A stretch of 64,000 nucleotides of DNA from positions 62,001 through 126,000 of the forward strand of contig JAFXAK010000022.1 in the NCBI GenBank assembly GCA_017517135.1, read 5' to 3'. Positions 35,153 through 44,351 of the stretch are shown here, piece after piece. Every line of letters begins with the position of its first letter. The first letter of the stretch is position 1. A model generated the notes under the pieces. The model was not told where the DNA came from and did not search any database. It saw nothing but the letters and a program-made list of their open reading frames with translations. The DNA comes from Clostridia bacterium. Lineage in GTDB: Bacteria > Bacillota > Clostridia > Oscillospirales > Acutalibacteraceae. Position numbers and translations under genes: made by a program.

Positions 35153-35857
35153 TTGAAGAGGATTTTAGTTGCAGAAGACGAAAAATCAATAAGAGAATTT
35201 ATTGTTATTAATCTGAAGAGAAACGGTTTTGAGGTTGTTGAGGCTGATAACGGAGAAAAAGCCTTGCAGCTTTATGACGAATATAAGGGTGAAATCGATA
35301 TAGCCTTGCTCGATATTATGATGCCTGTTGTTGACGGACTTGAGGTTTGTAAGCAATTAAGAAAAAAGAGCAGCACATTGGGAATTATTATCCTTACTGC
35401 AAAAACACAGGAGATGGATAAGGTTACGGGACTTTTGGTCGGTGCTGACGATTATGTTACCAAGCCGTTTTCACCCTCTGAGCTTATGGCAAGAATAGAT
35501 GCCATATACAGAAGAGTAACTCTCAACAAAGAGTTTGCTGCTAAAAGCGATAAGAGAGATGTCATTGAGCTCGGTGAGTTCGTGCTCAACCTGAGAAGCA
35601 GATCGCTTACCAAAAACGGAAAAATTATTGAGCTTACTCAGGTCGAATTTCAGATAATTGAATATTTTTTCGCGCATCCGAATGTCCCCTTGGAAAGAAA
35701 CGAAATACTCAATCATGTATGGGGCAATATGTACTACGGAGACGAAAAAGTTGTTGATGTTAATATAAGACGATTGAGAATGAAGCTTGAGGATGATCCG
35801 TCAACACCCAAAAATCTCACAACAATCTGGGGTGTCGGATACAAGTGGCTTGCATAA
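35153..35857 (+). CDS. OmpR/PhoB-family response regulator
   Basis: A 234-residue regulator. Receiver domain with phosphoacceptor Asp54 (LLDIMMP), acidic pair at AEDE (7-10) and Lys in VTKPFSP (near 103), then a winged helix with TQVEFQIIEYFF and VDVNIRRLRMKLEDD. It starts with TTG; AGGAGG lies nine bases upstream. It is paired with the histidine kinase 39 bases downstream. Confidence 0.94.
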   Translation: MKRILVAEDEKSIREFIVINLKRNGFEVVEADNGEKALQLYDEYKGEIDIALLDIMMPVVDGLEVCKQLRKKSSTLGIIILTAKTQEMDKVTGLLVGADDYVTKPFSPSELMARIDAIYRRVTLNKEFAAKSDKRDVIELGEFVLNLRSRSLTKNGKIIELTQVEFQIIEYFFAHPNVPLERNEILNHVWGNMYYGDEKVVDVNIRRLRMKLEDDPSTPKNLTTIWGVGYKWLA

Positions 35858-35896
35858 ATTTTTGAGACAAAACTGATTATTAGGGGAGGGAGAAAA

Positions 35897-37339
35897 ATGT
35901 TCAGAAGCGGTATTACGGTAAGATGGCTGTTGACGACCATTCTTGTTATTTTTCTCATTCTTTCCTTTTTTGCGGCTGCTGTTTTGCTGTTTCTTTCCTC
36001 TTACTATTATACTTCGGTTGAGGAAAAGCTTGATTCGTTAGGGCAGAGCAGTGCGCTTGCAGATTTTTTCAGTGCATATATAGACACAAATGAAGATGTT
36101 TTTGCATCAAGAGCTCACGAATATGTTGAGAATTTCAATGAAATAAATGTTGCCGAGGTCTGGGTGTATGATAAAAACGGAGAGGTTATAGTATCATCAA
36201 CAGGCTTTACCGTTGAGGAAGAATTACACGAGGATTATCAGATTGCTCTTTCTTCTCCTTCGGGCAGAGGAATGTGGCGAGGAAGACTCAGCTCAGGCGA
36301 GAGAATTATGGCTCTTTCAGTCCTGCTTCCCCGTATCAACGGAGAATCCTCGGGAGCAGTACGCTATATAATTTCTTTACAGGGTATAGATTCTCAGTTG
36401 TCTAAAATTACCGTAATGGTGATTCTGGGTTGTATGTTTGCCTTGCTGTTGGTTATTTTTTCAGGCTTGTTCTTTGTGCGTTCAATTGTTGTGCCCGTTA
36501 AAAAGCTTAATTTTGCGGCAAGAAGAATTGCAAAGGGTAATTACAGCGAAAAGGTTGAAATAGCTTCTAATAAGTCTGACGAAATTACACAGCTGGCAGA
36601 ATCTATCAATTATATGATAAATGAGATAGATAAAACAGACAGAATGAAGAATGAGTTTATTTCAACGGTTTCTCACGAATTAAGAACACCGCTGACAGCC
36701 ATAAAAGGATGGACGGAAACACTTTTATGCATAAATGAAAGTCCTGATTCAACAGTAAATGACGGTCTGAAGGTTATTCTCAGCGAAACAGAGCGCTTAT
36801 ATTCTCTGGTTGAGGATCTTCTGGACTTCTCAAAAATGGAAAGCGGAAGACTTACTCTGCGTTTGCAGAAAATAGATGTTCTTGCAGAGCTTGACGAAGC
36901 TGTTTTTATGCTCAGAGACCGTATTTCAAGAGAGGGAATAGAGTTTTTCTATTCAGTTCCCGATTATCCTGCACCTATGAACGGCGATCCCGACAGAATA
37001 AAGCAGGTATTTGTCAATATTATTGATAATGCGGTGAAATATACTCCCGCAGGCGGTAAATTATCAATAGTTGCTCTTCTTTCTGCAAAGGAGCTTAAAA
37101 TAAGTATTGCTGATACGGGCTGCGGTATTTCCGCTGAAGATTTACCAAAGGTCAAGCAGAAATTCTATAAGGCGAATTTATCTGTAAAGGGCTCAGGTAT
37201 AGGCCTTGCCGTTTGTGATGAAATAATAAATCTTCACAACGGAAAATTAGATATAATAAGTACATTAGGTGAGGGGACAGAGGCTGTTATCACATTGCCT
37301 ATAGTTTCTGTTAATCTTACCGATGGAAAGGACAAATAA
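35897..37339 (+). CDS. Sensor histidine kinase
   Basis: A 480-residue membrane kinase: first helix at about 11-35, an extracytoplasmic sensor of about 130 residues, second helix at about 172-193, HAMP domain to about 245, HisKA with phosphoacceptor His260 (SHELRTP), and HATPase_c with N box NIIDNAVKYTP, G1 DTGCGIS and G2 GSGIGLAVC. The arrangement is like PhoR/WalK/ResE, but the sensor has no PAS domain. It is co-transcribed with the response regulator. Confidence 0.94.
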   Translation: MFRSGITVRWLLTTILVIFLILSFFAAAVLLFLSSYYYTSVEEKLDSLGQSSALADFFSAYIDTNEDVFASRAHEYVENFNEINVAEVWVYDKNGEVIVSSTGFTVEEELHEDYQIALSSPSGRGMWRGRLSSGERIMALSVLLPRINGESSGAVRYIISLQGIDSQLSKITVMVILGCMFALLLVIFSGLFFVRSIVVPVKKLNFAARRIAKGNYSEKVEIASNKSDEITQLAESINYMINEIDKTDRMKNEFISTVSHELRTPLTAIKGWTETLLCINESPDSTVNDGLKVILSETERLYSLVEDLLDFSKMESGRLTLRLQKIDVLAELDEAVFMLRDRISREGIEFFYSVPDYPAPMNGDPDRIKQVFVNIIDNAVKYTPAGGKLSIVALLSAKELKISIADTGCGISAEDLPKVKQKFYKANLSVKGSGIGLAVCDEIINLHNGKLDIISTLGEGTEAVITLPIVSVNLTDGKDK

Positions 37340-38331
37340 TGAAAGATAAAGAAAAAATTGTGCATAAAACCTCTGTCGGCGGACAGGCGCTTATGGAAGG
37401 CGTTATGATGAACGGCCCCAAGGGGTGTGCAATGTCCGTAAGAAACAAAGAGGGCGAAATTGTAACCGAGTTTACCGAGGTTAAGCATATTAAAGATAAG
37501 GTTAAATTTTTAGGCTGGCCGTTTATCCGCGGTATTGTGAATTTTATAGAATCAATGCTGATAGGCTATAAAAGTCTTATGCGTTCAGCCGAGCTTTCGG
37601 GACAGCTTGAGGATGAAGAAAATCCCGAGAATATGTCAAAGCTTGACAAGTGGCTTAATGACCGTATGGGGCCTAAAATGATGAATGTAATAACAGGTAT
37701 TGCTTCTGTGCTTGCTGTTGTATTAGGTGTCGGATTGTTTGTTTTTCTTCCTACATATCTTGTTGATATTGTAGATTCCAAGCTTTTTGACGGCGTGCTT
37801 TCTTCTTATCATGCTCTTTTTGAGGGTATTATAAGAATGATAATAATGGTCGGATATATGTTCGCAGTTTCACAGATGAAGGACATAAAACGAGTGTTTA
37901 TGTATCACGGAGCAGAGCATAAATCAATTTTCTGTTATGAAAAGGGACTTGAGCTTACTGTTGAAAATGTCCGTTCCTGTAAGCGTTTCCATCCCAGATG
38001 CGGCACAAGCTTCATTTTTATTGTACTCATAATAAGTGTTCTTATGTCATCACTTATTCTTCTTATTTTCCCCCAGCTTAAAGACGATTCAAACAGATTA
38101 CTCTGGATGATAATAAAGGTAGCGGGAAATCTTCCCGTTGTTACGGCAATAAGCTATGAATTTATAAAATATGCGGGAAAGCATGATAATATTCTTACAA
38201 AGATTTTATCAGCCCCCGGACTTTGGATGCAGAGAATAACAACAAAAGAGCCGGATGACAGTATGATAGAGGTTGCAATCACCTCTCTGAAGGCTGTTAT
38301 TACGGACAACCCGGAGGATGACAAGCTTTGA
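37339..38331 (+). CDS. DUF1385 membrane protein (YqhQ-like)
   Basis: A 330-residue protein with the DUF1385 signature GGQALMEGVMM near residue 14, IRGIVNF, and MYHGAEHKSIFCYE near residue 188, then FHPRCGTSF. About four membrane helices. The role is unknown. The ATG overlaps the kinase stop by one base. It is often next to prmC, as here. Confidence 0.92.
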   Translation: MKDKEKIVHKTSVGGQALMEGVMMNGPKGCAMSVRNKEGEIVTEFTEVKHIKDKVKFLGWPFIRGIVNFIESMLIGYKSLMRSAELSGQLEDEENPENMSKLDKWLNDRMGPKMMNVITGIASVLAVVLGVGLFVFLPTYLVDIVDSKLFDGVLSSYHALFEGIIRMIIMVGYMFAVSQMKDIKRVFMYHGAEHKSIFCYEKGLELTVENVRSCKRFHPRCGTSFIFIVLIISVLMSSLILLIFPQLKDDSNRLLWMIIKVAGNLPVVTAISYEFIKYAGKHDNILTKILSAPGLWMQRITTKEPDDSMIEVAITSLKAVITDNPEDDKL

Positions 38332-39173
38332 TGCAGACCTTCAGAGAGCTTTACAATTCCGGTAAAGAGAAATTGCAGGAAAATCAAAAAGAGGATGCAG
38401 ATTTTGATGCATTGCAGCTGCTTATAGGTGCTGCAGATTTTAAGCAGGCAGATTTTTTTCTCAACGCAGGAGAAACAGTGCCTCAGAATATATGTGACAG
38501 ATACGAAGAAATGCTTTCTCAGAGAATTGCGGGCAGACCGCTTCAGTATATTCTCGGTGAATGGGATTTTTATAAATCCACATTTTTTGTAGGTGAAGGG
38601 GTGCTGATTCCCCGCCCCGAAACAGAGCAGCTTGTTGAAATATGTGTAAAAGAAATCAGAAAAAACTCGTATAAAACAGTATATGATTTATGTGCGGGAA
38701 GCGGTTGTATCGGAATTTCAATTGCAAAGGAATGTCCCGATGTTCAGGTTGTTATGTTTGAGCTTTTTGACAATGCACTAAAGTATACTCAAAAAAATCT
38801 CGAAGCACACAAGCTTAAAAATGCAAAGCTTGTTAAATTTGATGTCCTGAATGATGATGTTTCTTTGTTGCAGAATGTGGATTTGTTGGTTTCCAATCCT
38901 CCGTATATTCCCTGTGAAGAAATAAAATCCCTGCAGGCAGAGGTGTTAAGAGAGCCTCATACCGCACTTGACGGCGGTGAAGACGGATTAGTTTTTTACT
39001 CAGCCTTTGAAAAAAAGTGGTTAGATAAAGTAAATCAGAACGGATTTGTTGCAATGGAATGCGGTGAAGAGCAAAGTGACATCATTTCCCGTATGTTTTC
39101 GGATAAGCTTTGTACGGAACAAATCTGTGATGTTTTCGGTGTCAGCCGTTTTGTTACAGGCTGCAAAAAATAA
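38331..39173 (+). CDS. prmC: Release factor glutamine methyltransferase PrmC
   Basis: A 280-residue SAM methyltransferase that modifies Gln in the GGQ motif of release factors. It has a helical N-terminal domain with LQYILGEWDFY, DLCAGSGCIGISIA (SAM site) and VSNPPYIP (NPPY catalytic motif). Start ATG 38331 overlaps the DUF1385 stop (TGATG), with GGAGG upstream. The usual neighbour prfA is not in this window. Confidence 0.95.
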   Translation: MQTFRELYNSGKEKLQENQKEDADFDALQLLIGAADFKQADFFLNAGETVPQNICDRYEEMLSQRIAGRPLQYILGEWDFYKSTFFVGEGVLIPRPETEQLVEICVKEIRKNSYKTVYDLCAGSGCIGISIAKECPDVQVVMFELFDNALKYTQKNLEAHKLKNAKLVKFDVLNDDVSLLQNVDLLVSNPPYIPCEEIKSLQAEVLREPHTALDGGEDGLVFYSAFEKKWLDKVNQNGFVAMECGEEQSDIISRMFSDKLCTEQICDVFGVSRFVTGCKK

Positions 39174-39193
39174 AACAAACAGGAGATGCTGAA

Positions 39194-39889
39194 ATGATAG
39201 GTGAAATTCTTTCAATGTTTTTAGGTGACGGTGAATCTACACTTGAAACTATAGTTTTGCTTTGTGCGAGAATTTTTGTGCTTCTTTGCTGTATTCCCGT
39301 ACACGAAAGTGCACATGCATGGATGGCTTCAAAGCTCGGTGACCAAACAGGTCGGTTAAGCGGCAGAATAACTCTCAATCCTTTAGCGCATATTTCAGGT
39401 GTCGGAGCTGTTATGATTCTTCTGTTTGGCTTCGGTTATGCTAAACCCGTTCCCGTAAATATAAGAAATTTCAAAAAAAGAAAAGAGTATTTTGCTTTAA
39501 CCTCACTTGCAGGCCCTGTTTCCAATATTTTATTGGCAATTGTTTTTTCCTTGCTCAGTAATCTTGTGTTGGCGCTTGACGGTTTCCTCGGAAACGAAGT
39601 TGTTTATATCGCATACCTTTTCTTTGCTTATTCCAGTCTTATCAATGTTATGCTTGCAGTTTTCAATCTTATTCCGGTTCCGCCGCTTGACGGTTCAAGA
39701 ATTCTCGGGCTTATATTGCCGGACCGTATATATTATAAGGTATTGCAGTATGAGCGCTATTCAATGTATATTCTTTTCGGACTGATTTTCTTATTTAACC
39801 GTCTTAATTTTTCCCCTATAAGCTTTATAAGCAGTTGGATTTATAATATTATAGATATTGTAACAAGCTTGCCCTTTGCTTTATTTTAA
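39194..39889 (+). CDS. Site-2 protease family M50 metalloprotease
   Basis: A 231-residue membrane protein with HESAHAW (zinc HExxH) near residue 38 in a helix, and a later NLIPVPPLDGSRIL (Asp ligand) near 160. The S2P family cleaves membrane proteins inside the bilayer. Similar short 'YwhC-like' genes lie upstream of scpA in many Clostridia. Its substrate is unknown. GGAGATG precedes ATG. Confidence 0.92.
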   Translation: MIGEILSMFLGDGESTLETIVLLCARIFVLLCCIPVHESAHAWMASKLGDQTGRLSGRITLNPLAHISGVGAVMILLFGFGYAKPVPVNIRNFKKRKEYFALTSLAGPVSNILLAIVFSLLSNLVLALDGFLGNEVVYIAYLFFAYSSLINVMLAVFNLIPVPPLDGSRILGLILPDRIYYKVLQYERYSMYILFGLIFLFNRLNFSPISFISSWIYNIIDIVTSLPFALF

Positions 39890-39907
39890 TTCAGAACAGG
39901 TATTTTT

Positions 39908-40636
39908 ATGAGCAGTATTAATTATAAGATAGAGGTTTTTGAAGGTCCTATGGACTTGCTTCTTCATCTTATTGCAAAACACAAACTTAATATATACGAT
40001 ATTCCTATTGTTGAACTGGTTGAACAGTATACCTCCTACATAAGAGAAATGCAGGAATTGAATCTTGATGTTGCCAGCGAATTTCTTGAAATGGCTGCAA
40101 GACTTGTTCACATCAAAACAGTTTCTCTGCTTCCCGTATATGAAGAGGGCGAAACATTAAGAAGGGAATTAAGCGGTGAGCTTATTGAGTATGCAGAATG
40201 TAAGCAGGTTGCAAAAGCGTTGTCTGAACAGACAGACGGCTTTAACTGTATTGCAAGACCTCAGCAGCCCTTTGAAGCGGAGCAGTCTTATAAAAGAATT
40301 CACGATTCAATCGAGCTTCTTAATGCATATATGCGTGTTGTAGGTAAGCGGTTGCGTAAAATGCCGCCGCCTCTTGATGCTTTCAGAACAATTGTTACAA
40401 AAAAAATAGTTTCTGTTTCCGAAAAAATCAAAAGCGTTGTAAGTATGCTTTCGGCAAACGGCAAACAGAAATTCAATGATATGATAAAAACCTCTGAAAG
40501 CCGTTCGGATATGGTTGCTACTTTCCTTGCAGTTTTAGACCTTGCCAAAACCAAGCATATACATATTCACGGTGACGGAGAAGATATAACTATTGAACTT
40601 ATAAAAGTTCCGGAGGGAGAACTTAACCTTGAATGA
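39908..40636 (+). CDS. scpA: Segregation and condensation protein A
   Basis: A 242-residue kleisin: start IEVFEGPMDLLLHLI, then the helical region with FLEMAARLVHIKT near residue 60, and a C-terminal winged helix (MVATFLAVLDLAK). It bridges Smc and ScpB in chromosome condensation. It overlaps scpB by 8 bases. Confidence 0.96.
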   Translation: MSSINYKIEVFEGPMDLLLHLIAKHKLNIYDIPIVELVEQYTSYIREMQELNLDVASEFLEMAARLVHIKTVSLLPVYEEGETLRRELSGELIEYAECKQVAKALSEQTDGFNCIARPQQPFEAEQSYKRIHDSIELLNAYMRVVGKRLRKMPPPLDAFRTIVTKKIVSVSEKIKSVVSMLSANGKQKFNDMIKTSESRSDMVATFLAVLDLAKTKHIHIHGDGEDITIELIKVPEGELNLE

Positions 40637-41219
40637 TGATGTTATAAACATTAAAAATACTGTCGAGGCTATTATTTTTGCAGGCGGGGAGCCTATGGAA
40701 CGAACAAGACTTATGGATGCTCTGGGCTGTACTCCCGAAAAGCTGGCAGTAATTCTCGATGAAATAAAAAGCGACTATGAGGAAAGAGGAAGTGCCGTAA
40801 CTCTTTTATATCTCGGCTCAAAGGTACAGTTCGCAACAAAGCCGCAGTATGCCGAGGCTATAAGAAATGTGCTTGATATGAAAAGAAACCAGCCTCTTTC
40901 TCCCGCAGCATTTGAAGTGCTTGCGATTGTTGCATATAATCAGCCCGTAACAAAGGCATTTGTTGAGCAGGTCAGAGGTGTTGACTGCAGCGGTGTTATG
41001 AATACTTTATGTCAGAGAAATCTTATAGAAGAATGCGGAAGACTTGACTTGCCGGGCAGACCTTTGATATACTGTACTACAACTGATTTCCTGAAATGCT
41101 TTTGTATGTCTTCTCTGGCGGAATTACCCGAAATTCCCGATGTCAAGGCGGCTGCAACAGCATTGGAAAATATAAAAAATGACGAGTCTGTTATAGACGG
41201 ACAGATTTCTATTCTTTGA
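40629..41219 (+). CDS. scpB: Segregation and condensation protein B
   Basis: A 196-residue protein with two winged helices: VEAIIFAGGEPM at the start and the second with LEVLAIVAYNQPVTKAFVEQVRGVD near 95. The start is TTG at 40629, because the nearby ATG codons are out of frame and GAGGGAGAAC provides a ribosome site. It works with ScpA and Smc. Confidence 0.95.
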   Translation: MNDDVINIKNTVEAIIFAGGEPMERTRLMDALGCTPEKLAVILDEIKSDYEERGSAVTLLYLGSKVQFATKPQYAEAIRNVLDMKRNQPLSPAAFEVLAIVAYNQPVTKAFVEQVRGVDCSGVMNTLCQRNLIEECGRLDLPGRPLIYCTTTDFLKCFCMSSLAELPEIPDVKAAATALENIKNDESVIDGQISIL

Positions 41220-41243
41220 AAAAAATAAAACGGAGGTGTTTTT

Positions 41244-42086
41244 GTGATTGTGCTTAAAATAATAGGCTGGATTATACTTGCTCTTTTTGCATTGATAATT
41301 CTTGCTTTGTGCATAAAAGTTCATATCAATATTGAATATTCAAACGAAAACACATCTGCATATATAAAATGGCTGTTTATAAAAATTCCCTTGTATCCCG
41401 CCAAAAAGAAAGAAAAAACAGTCCCTGAAGAAGCAGTCCGGAATGATGCTCAGGAAGCTGTTCCTTTGACACAGGAGCTTACAGATACTGCCGAAGAGCA
41501 ACAGACGGCAGACGGAACGCAGACTGCTGCACCCGCTGCAACAGCTGCAGCACCTAAAAAAGAGAGTCTTCTTCATCTTATTTACCGCTCCAACGGAATT
41601 GACGGATTGATTCTTATTCTCAAACGAATATTTTCCTATCTCGGCACATTTACGGGAAATGCCCTCAACGGTATAGTCGTTGAAGAATTTTATCTTGATG
41701 TCAGCTGTACTAAAGGGGATGCCGCCGCTACCGCCATATATTACGGCGAGGTGTGTGCAACCGTTTTCCCTATACTCGGTGCATTAGTATCAAAATATAA
41801 GGTAAGAAAATACGATTTTAATATTTATCCCGATTATATTGCGAGATTTTCCAATGCATCCTTTATCGCAAAAATATATGTAATTCCCATAAAGCTTATA
41901 GGAATTGTTCTTGCCCTTGTTTTCAAATTATTATTTGGGGTACTCGGGCGTATGGCAGTAAAAATTTTCCTGACTATGAAAAACGACAGCGCAGGAAAAT
42001 CAAATAAAGAAAATAATACTACAGAAAAGAGTGAAGCTACAAATGAACAATCAGACAGCAGCAGGAATTTTATCAACAACAATTGA
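41244..42086 (+). CDS. DUF2953 membrane protein
   Basis: A 280-residue protein. It starts with GTG after CGGAGGTG. An N-terminal helix (about 3-25) is followed by YIKWLFIKIPLYP, a linker rich in Ala/Gln/Thr, and a C-terminal region with LYRSNGIDGLILILKRIF and LGALVSKYKVRKYDFNIYPDY, typical of DUF2953. These proteins are often next to ytfJ in spore-formers. Function unknown. Confidence 0.85.
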   Translation: MIVLKIIGWIILALFALIILALCIKVHINIEYSNENTSAYIKWLFIKIPLYPAKKKEKTVPEEAVRNDAQEAVPLTQELTDTAEEQQTADGTQTAAPAATAAAPKKESLLHLIYRSNGIDGLILILKRIFSYLGTFTGNALNGIVVEEFYLDVSCTKGDAAATAIYYGEVCATVFPILGALVSKYKVRKYDFNIYPDYIARFSNASFIAKIYVIPIKLIGIVLALVFKLLFGVLGRMAVKIFLTMKNDSAGKSNKENNTTEKSEATNEQSDSSRNFINNN

Positions 42087-42429
42087 AAAAGTCCGTCAGC
42101 TTGTTGATGTAAGCACAATTGTTGGTGAGCCCGTTATTCTTTCAGACGAGGTAACGGTAATTCCCGTTTCAAAGGTAACCTACGGATTTGCTTCCGGCGG
42201 TTCGGATTTCCCTTCAAAAAATAACAATCAGCTTTTCGGCGGCGGCGGTGGAGCAGGTATAACCATCAATCCCGTTGCTTTCCTCGTGCTTAAAAACGGT
42301 GAAGTTACCCTTAAGCACATCACCTCAAATGATAATGCAGCAGAACGCATTGTCAATATGGTTCCCGAGGTTATCGATAAGGTAAACGCTATCGTAACAA
42401 AAACAAAATCAGGCAATCAGGCAGAATAA
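42043..42429 (+). CDS. ytfJ: GerW/YtfJ-family sporulation protein
   Basis: A 128-residue protein: VDVSTIVGEPVILSDEVTVIPVSKVTYGFASGGSDF and a Gly-rich loop GGGGGAGITINPVAFLVL, matching YtfJ/GerW. It is a cytoplasmic protein made in sporulating cells and required for normal spore germination in Bacillus. It overlaps DUF2953 by 44 bases. Its presence supports a spore-forming host. I choose ATG 42043. Confidence 0.93.
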   Translation: MNNQTAAGILSTTIEKVRQLVDVSTIVGEPVILSDEVTVIPVSKVTYGFASGGSDFPSKNNNQLFGGGGGAGITINPVAFLVLKNGEVTLKHITSNDNAAERIVNMVPEVIDKVNAIVTKTKSGNQAE

Positions 42430-42478
42430 GTAAAAAAACGGACTTCCTCGCATATACATTTATATGCGGGGTGGTCTT

Positions 42479-43615
42479 GTGAAAAAGTTTGTTGCAATAC
42501 TTTTATCGGCAGCTGTATTTTTTGTTTTTCCTTTTGATTCTGAGGCTTTGTCCGACATAAGTGCAGATTCGTTTGTGCTTATGTGTGCAGATACAAAAGA
42601 GGTTATTTTGTCAAAAAATTCCAGTGAACAAAAAACAATTGCCAGCACAACAAAAATATTAACTGCAGTTGTTGCAATTGAAAGCGGAAGGCTTCATGAA
42701 ACGGTGACTGTAGGAGATGAAATAACAGGGGTTGACGGTACTTCTCTCGGTTTGGAAATCGGAGATACTATCGACCTTTATAGTCTTGTTCTTGCAACAT
42801 TGCTGTCCTCGGGGAATGACGGTGCAAATGCAATAGCTGCCTTTGTTGGCGGTTCAACAGAGAATTTTGCCGTAATGATGAACGAAAAGGCACAGGAGAT
42901 AGGAATGAAGGATTCGTCCTTTGTAACACCGTCGGGGCTTGATGCCGATGAGCATTATTCTACCGCAGCCGATATGGCGTATCTTGCCTGTTATGCAATG
43001 AATATTCCTGTTTTTTGTGAAATGGTCAGTATGCAATCTGCCCGTATTGAATTTACTAACGGAAAGGTTTTGTATGTGAACAATCACAATAAGCTGCTTG
43101 GTATGTATGACGGTTGCATAGGTATAAAAACGGGCTTTACAAAATCAAGCGGCAGATGCCTTGTGTCGGCAGTACAAAGGGGAGATTCTTTGCTTGTTGC
43201 CGTGACATTGAATGCACCCGATGATTGGAATGATCATAAACAGCTGTATGATTACGGTTTTGAAGAAGTAGAGTGTTATGAGGCTGACTGCCCGACATTG
43301 CCCGACATAAATGTTGTGGGCGGAGAGCAAAATGCAGTAAAATGCCGAATGAGTAATTCTCTTACATATTCGGCGGTTGAGCAAGTCGTAAATTACAGTA
43401 TAGAAATAACCGTTCCCGCCTTTGTTTATGCTCCGTTGACAAAAAATGATGTTTTAGGTGAGGTAAGGCTTGTTGCAGACGGTAATGTTTTGTCGAGTGC
43501 AACGCTTCTTGCCGTTGAAGATGTTGACAAGACTGAAAATATTGAAGAAAACAGCTCAGTATTTACTAAAATTAAAAATATACTTACCGGATGGTTTGTA
43601 AAATGGAAGAATTAA
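42479..43615 (+). CDS. dacF: D-alanyl-D-alanine carboxypeptidase, DacF type (second copy)
   Basis: A 378-residue secreted class C penicillin-binding protein. Signal peptide residues 1-22 (MKKFVAILLSAAVFFVFP), then STTK (56-59), SGNDGANA near 105 (SxN), and KTGFTKSS near 215 (KTG), then a PBP5-type C-terminal domain and an amphipathic tail (KNILTGWFVKWKN). The start is probably GTG at 42479, since GGGGTGG is upstream; an ATG five codons earlier in frame is possible. It is next to ytfJ, a common sporulation-linked arrangement. Confidence 0.92.
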   Translation: MKKFVAILLSAAVFFVFPFDSEALSDISADSFVLMCADTKEVILSKNSSEQKTIASTTKILTAVVAIESGRLHETVTVGDEITGVDGTSLGLEIGDTIDLYSLVLATLLSSGNDGANAIAAFVGGSTENFAVMMNEKAQEIGMKDSSFVTPSGLDADEHYSTAADMAYLACYAMNIPVFCEMVSMQSARIEFTNGKVLYVNNHNKLLGMYDGCIGIKTGFTKSSGRCLVSAVQRGDSLLVAVTLNAPDDWNDHKQLYDYGFEEVECYEADCPTLPDINVVGGEQNAVKCRMSNSLTYSAVEQVVNYSIEITVPAFVYAPLTKNDVLGEVRLVADGNVLSSATLLAVEDVDKTENIEENSSVFTKIKNILTGWFVKWKN

Positions 43616-44330
43616 TAAGATTACAGAAATATATGGCAGACTGCGGTGTTGCTTCAAGAAGAAAAGCAGAAGAAATGATAGCGGCAGGAAGAGTCAGGGT
43701 TAACGGACAGATAGCATCTGTAGGAGATAAAATTAATCCTAAGAGGGATTCTGTTACCGTTAACGGCAAAAAGCTTACAAAGGATAAGAATTATATTTAT
43801 CTTATGCTCAATAAGCCCCGCGGCTTTGTTACCACAATGAGCGACGAAATGGACATAAGTGTGTTGCTCAGTTGGTTGCAGATGTTGGTAAGAGAGTGTA
43901 TCCCGTGGGCAGACTTGACAGAGAATCGGAGGGCTTGCTGCTTTTTACCAATGACGGTGAATTTGCAAACGCCTTAACACATCCGTCCCGTCATATTGCA
44001 AAGGTATACAGAGTAAGCGTAAAGCCCGCAATAACCGAAGAGCAGATAAATGTTCTCACTTCATCTCTTATGATAGACGGAAGAAAAACTATGCCTGCTG
44101 ATGTCAGAGTGCTCAGTAAGGAAGAGGACAGATCTTCTCTTGAAATAACACTCTTTGAAGGCAGAAACCGTCAGATAAGAAGACTGTGCGAGGAAGCAGG
44201 TCTTGAAACGGTAAGACTTAAAAGAATGTCAATAGGACAGCTGAAGCTCGACGGTCTTAAGGTAGGCGAGTACCGATATCTCACAAATGATGAAGTAAGT
44301 CTGCTTAAAAGACAGTCCGGCTGTTACTGA
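43603..44330 (+). pseudogene. rluB: 23S rRNA pseudouridine synthase RluB/RsuA family, broken by a frameshift
   Basis: Two open frames together give one pseudouridine synthase of about 242 residues. The first (43603 to about 43856) has an S4 domain (RLQKYMADCGVASRRKAEEMIAAG) and LMLNKPRGFVTTMSDE. From about 43857 the second frame (-1 relative) continues as KCVAQLVADVGKRVYPVGRLDRESEGLLL, containing the catalytic Asp of GRLD, then FEGRNRQIRRLCEEAG. The join is near GACATAAGTGT (43852-43862), where one missing A would restore the frame. It may be a sequencing error, a real mutation, or recoding; no classic slippery heptamer is seen. Confidence 0.85.
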
Positions 44331-44351
44331 TAAAAAGAAAGAAGTTTTATT

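Noticed and set aside
43872-44330. Second half of the pseudouridine synthase as a separate gene
   Set aside because: It starts inside the catalytic domain without a ribosome site and is the direct continuation of the upstream half in another frame.
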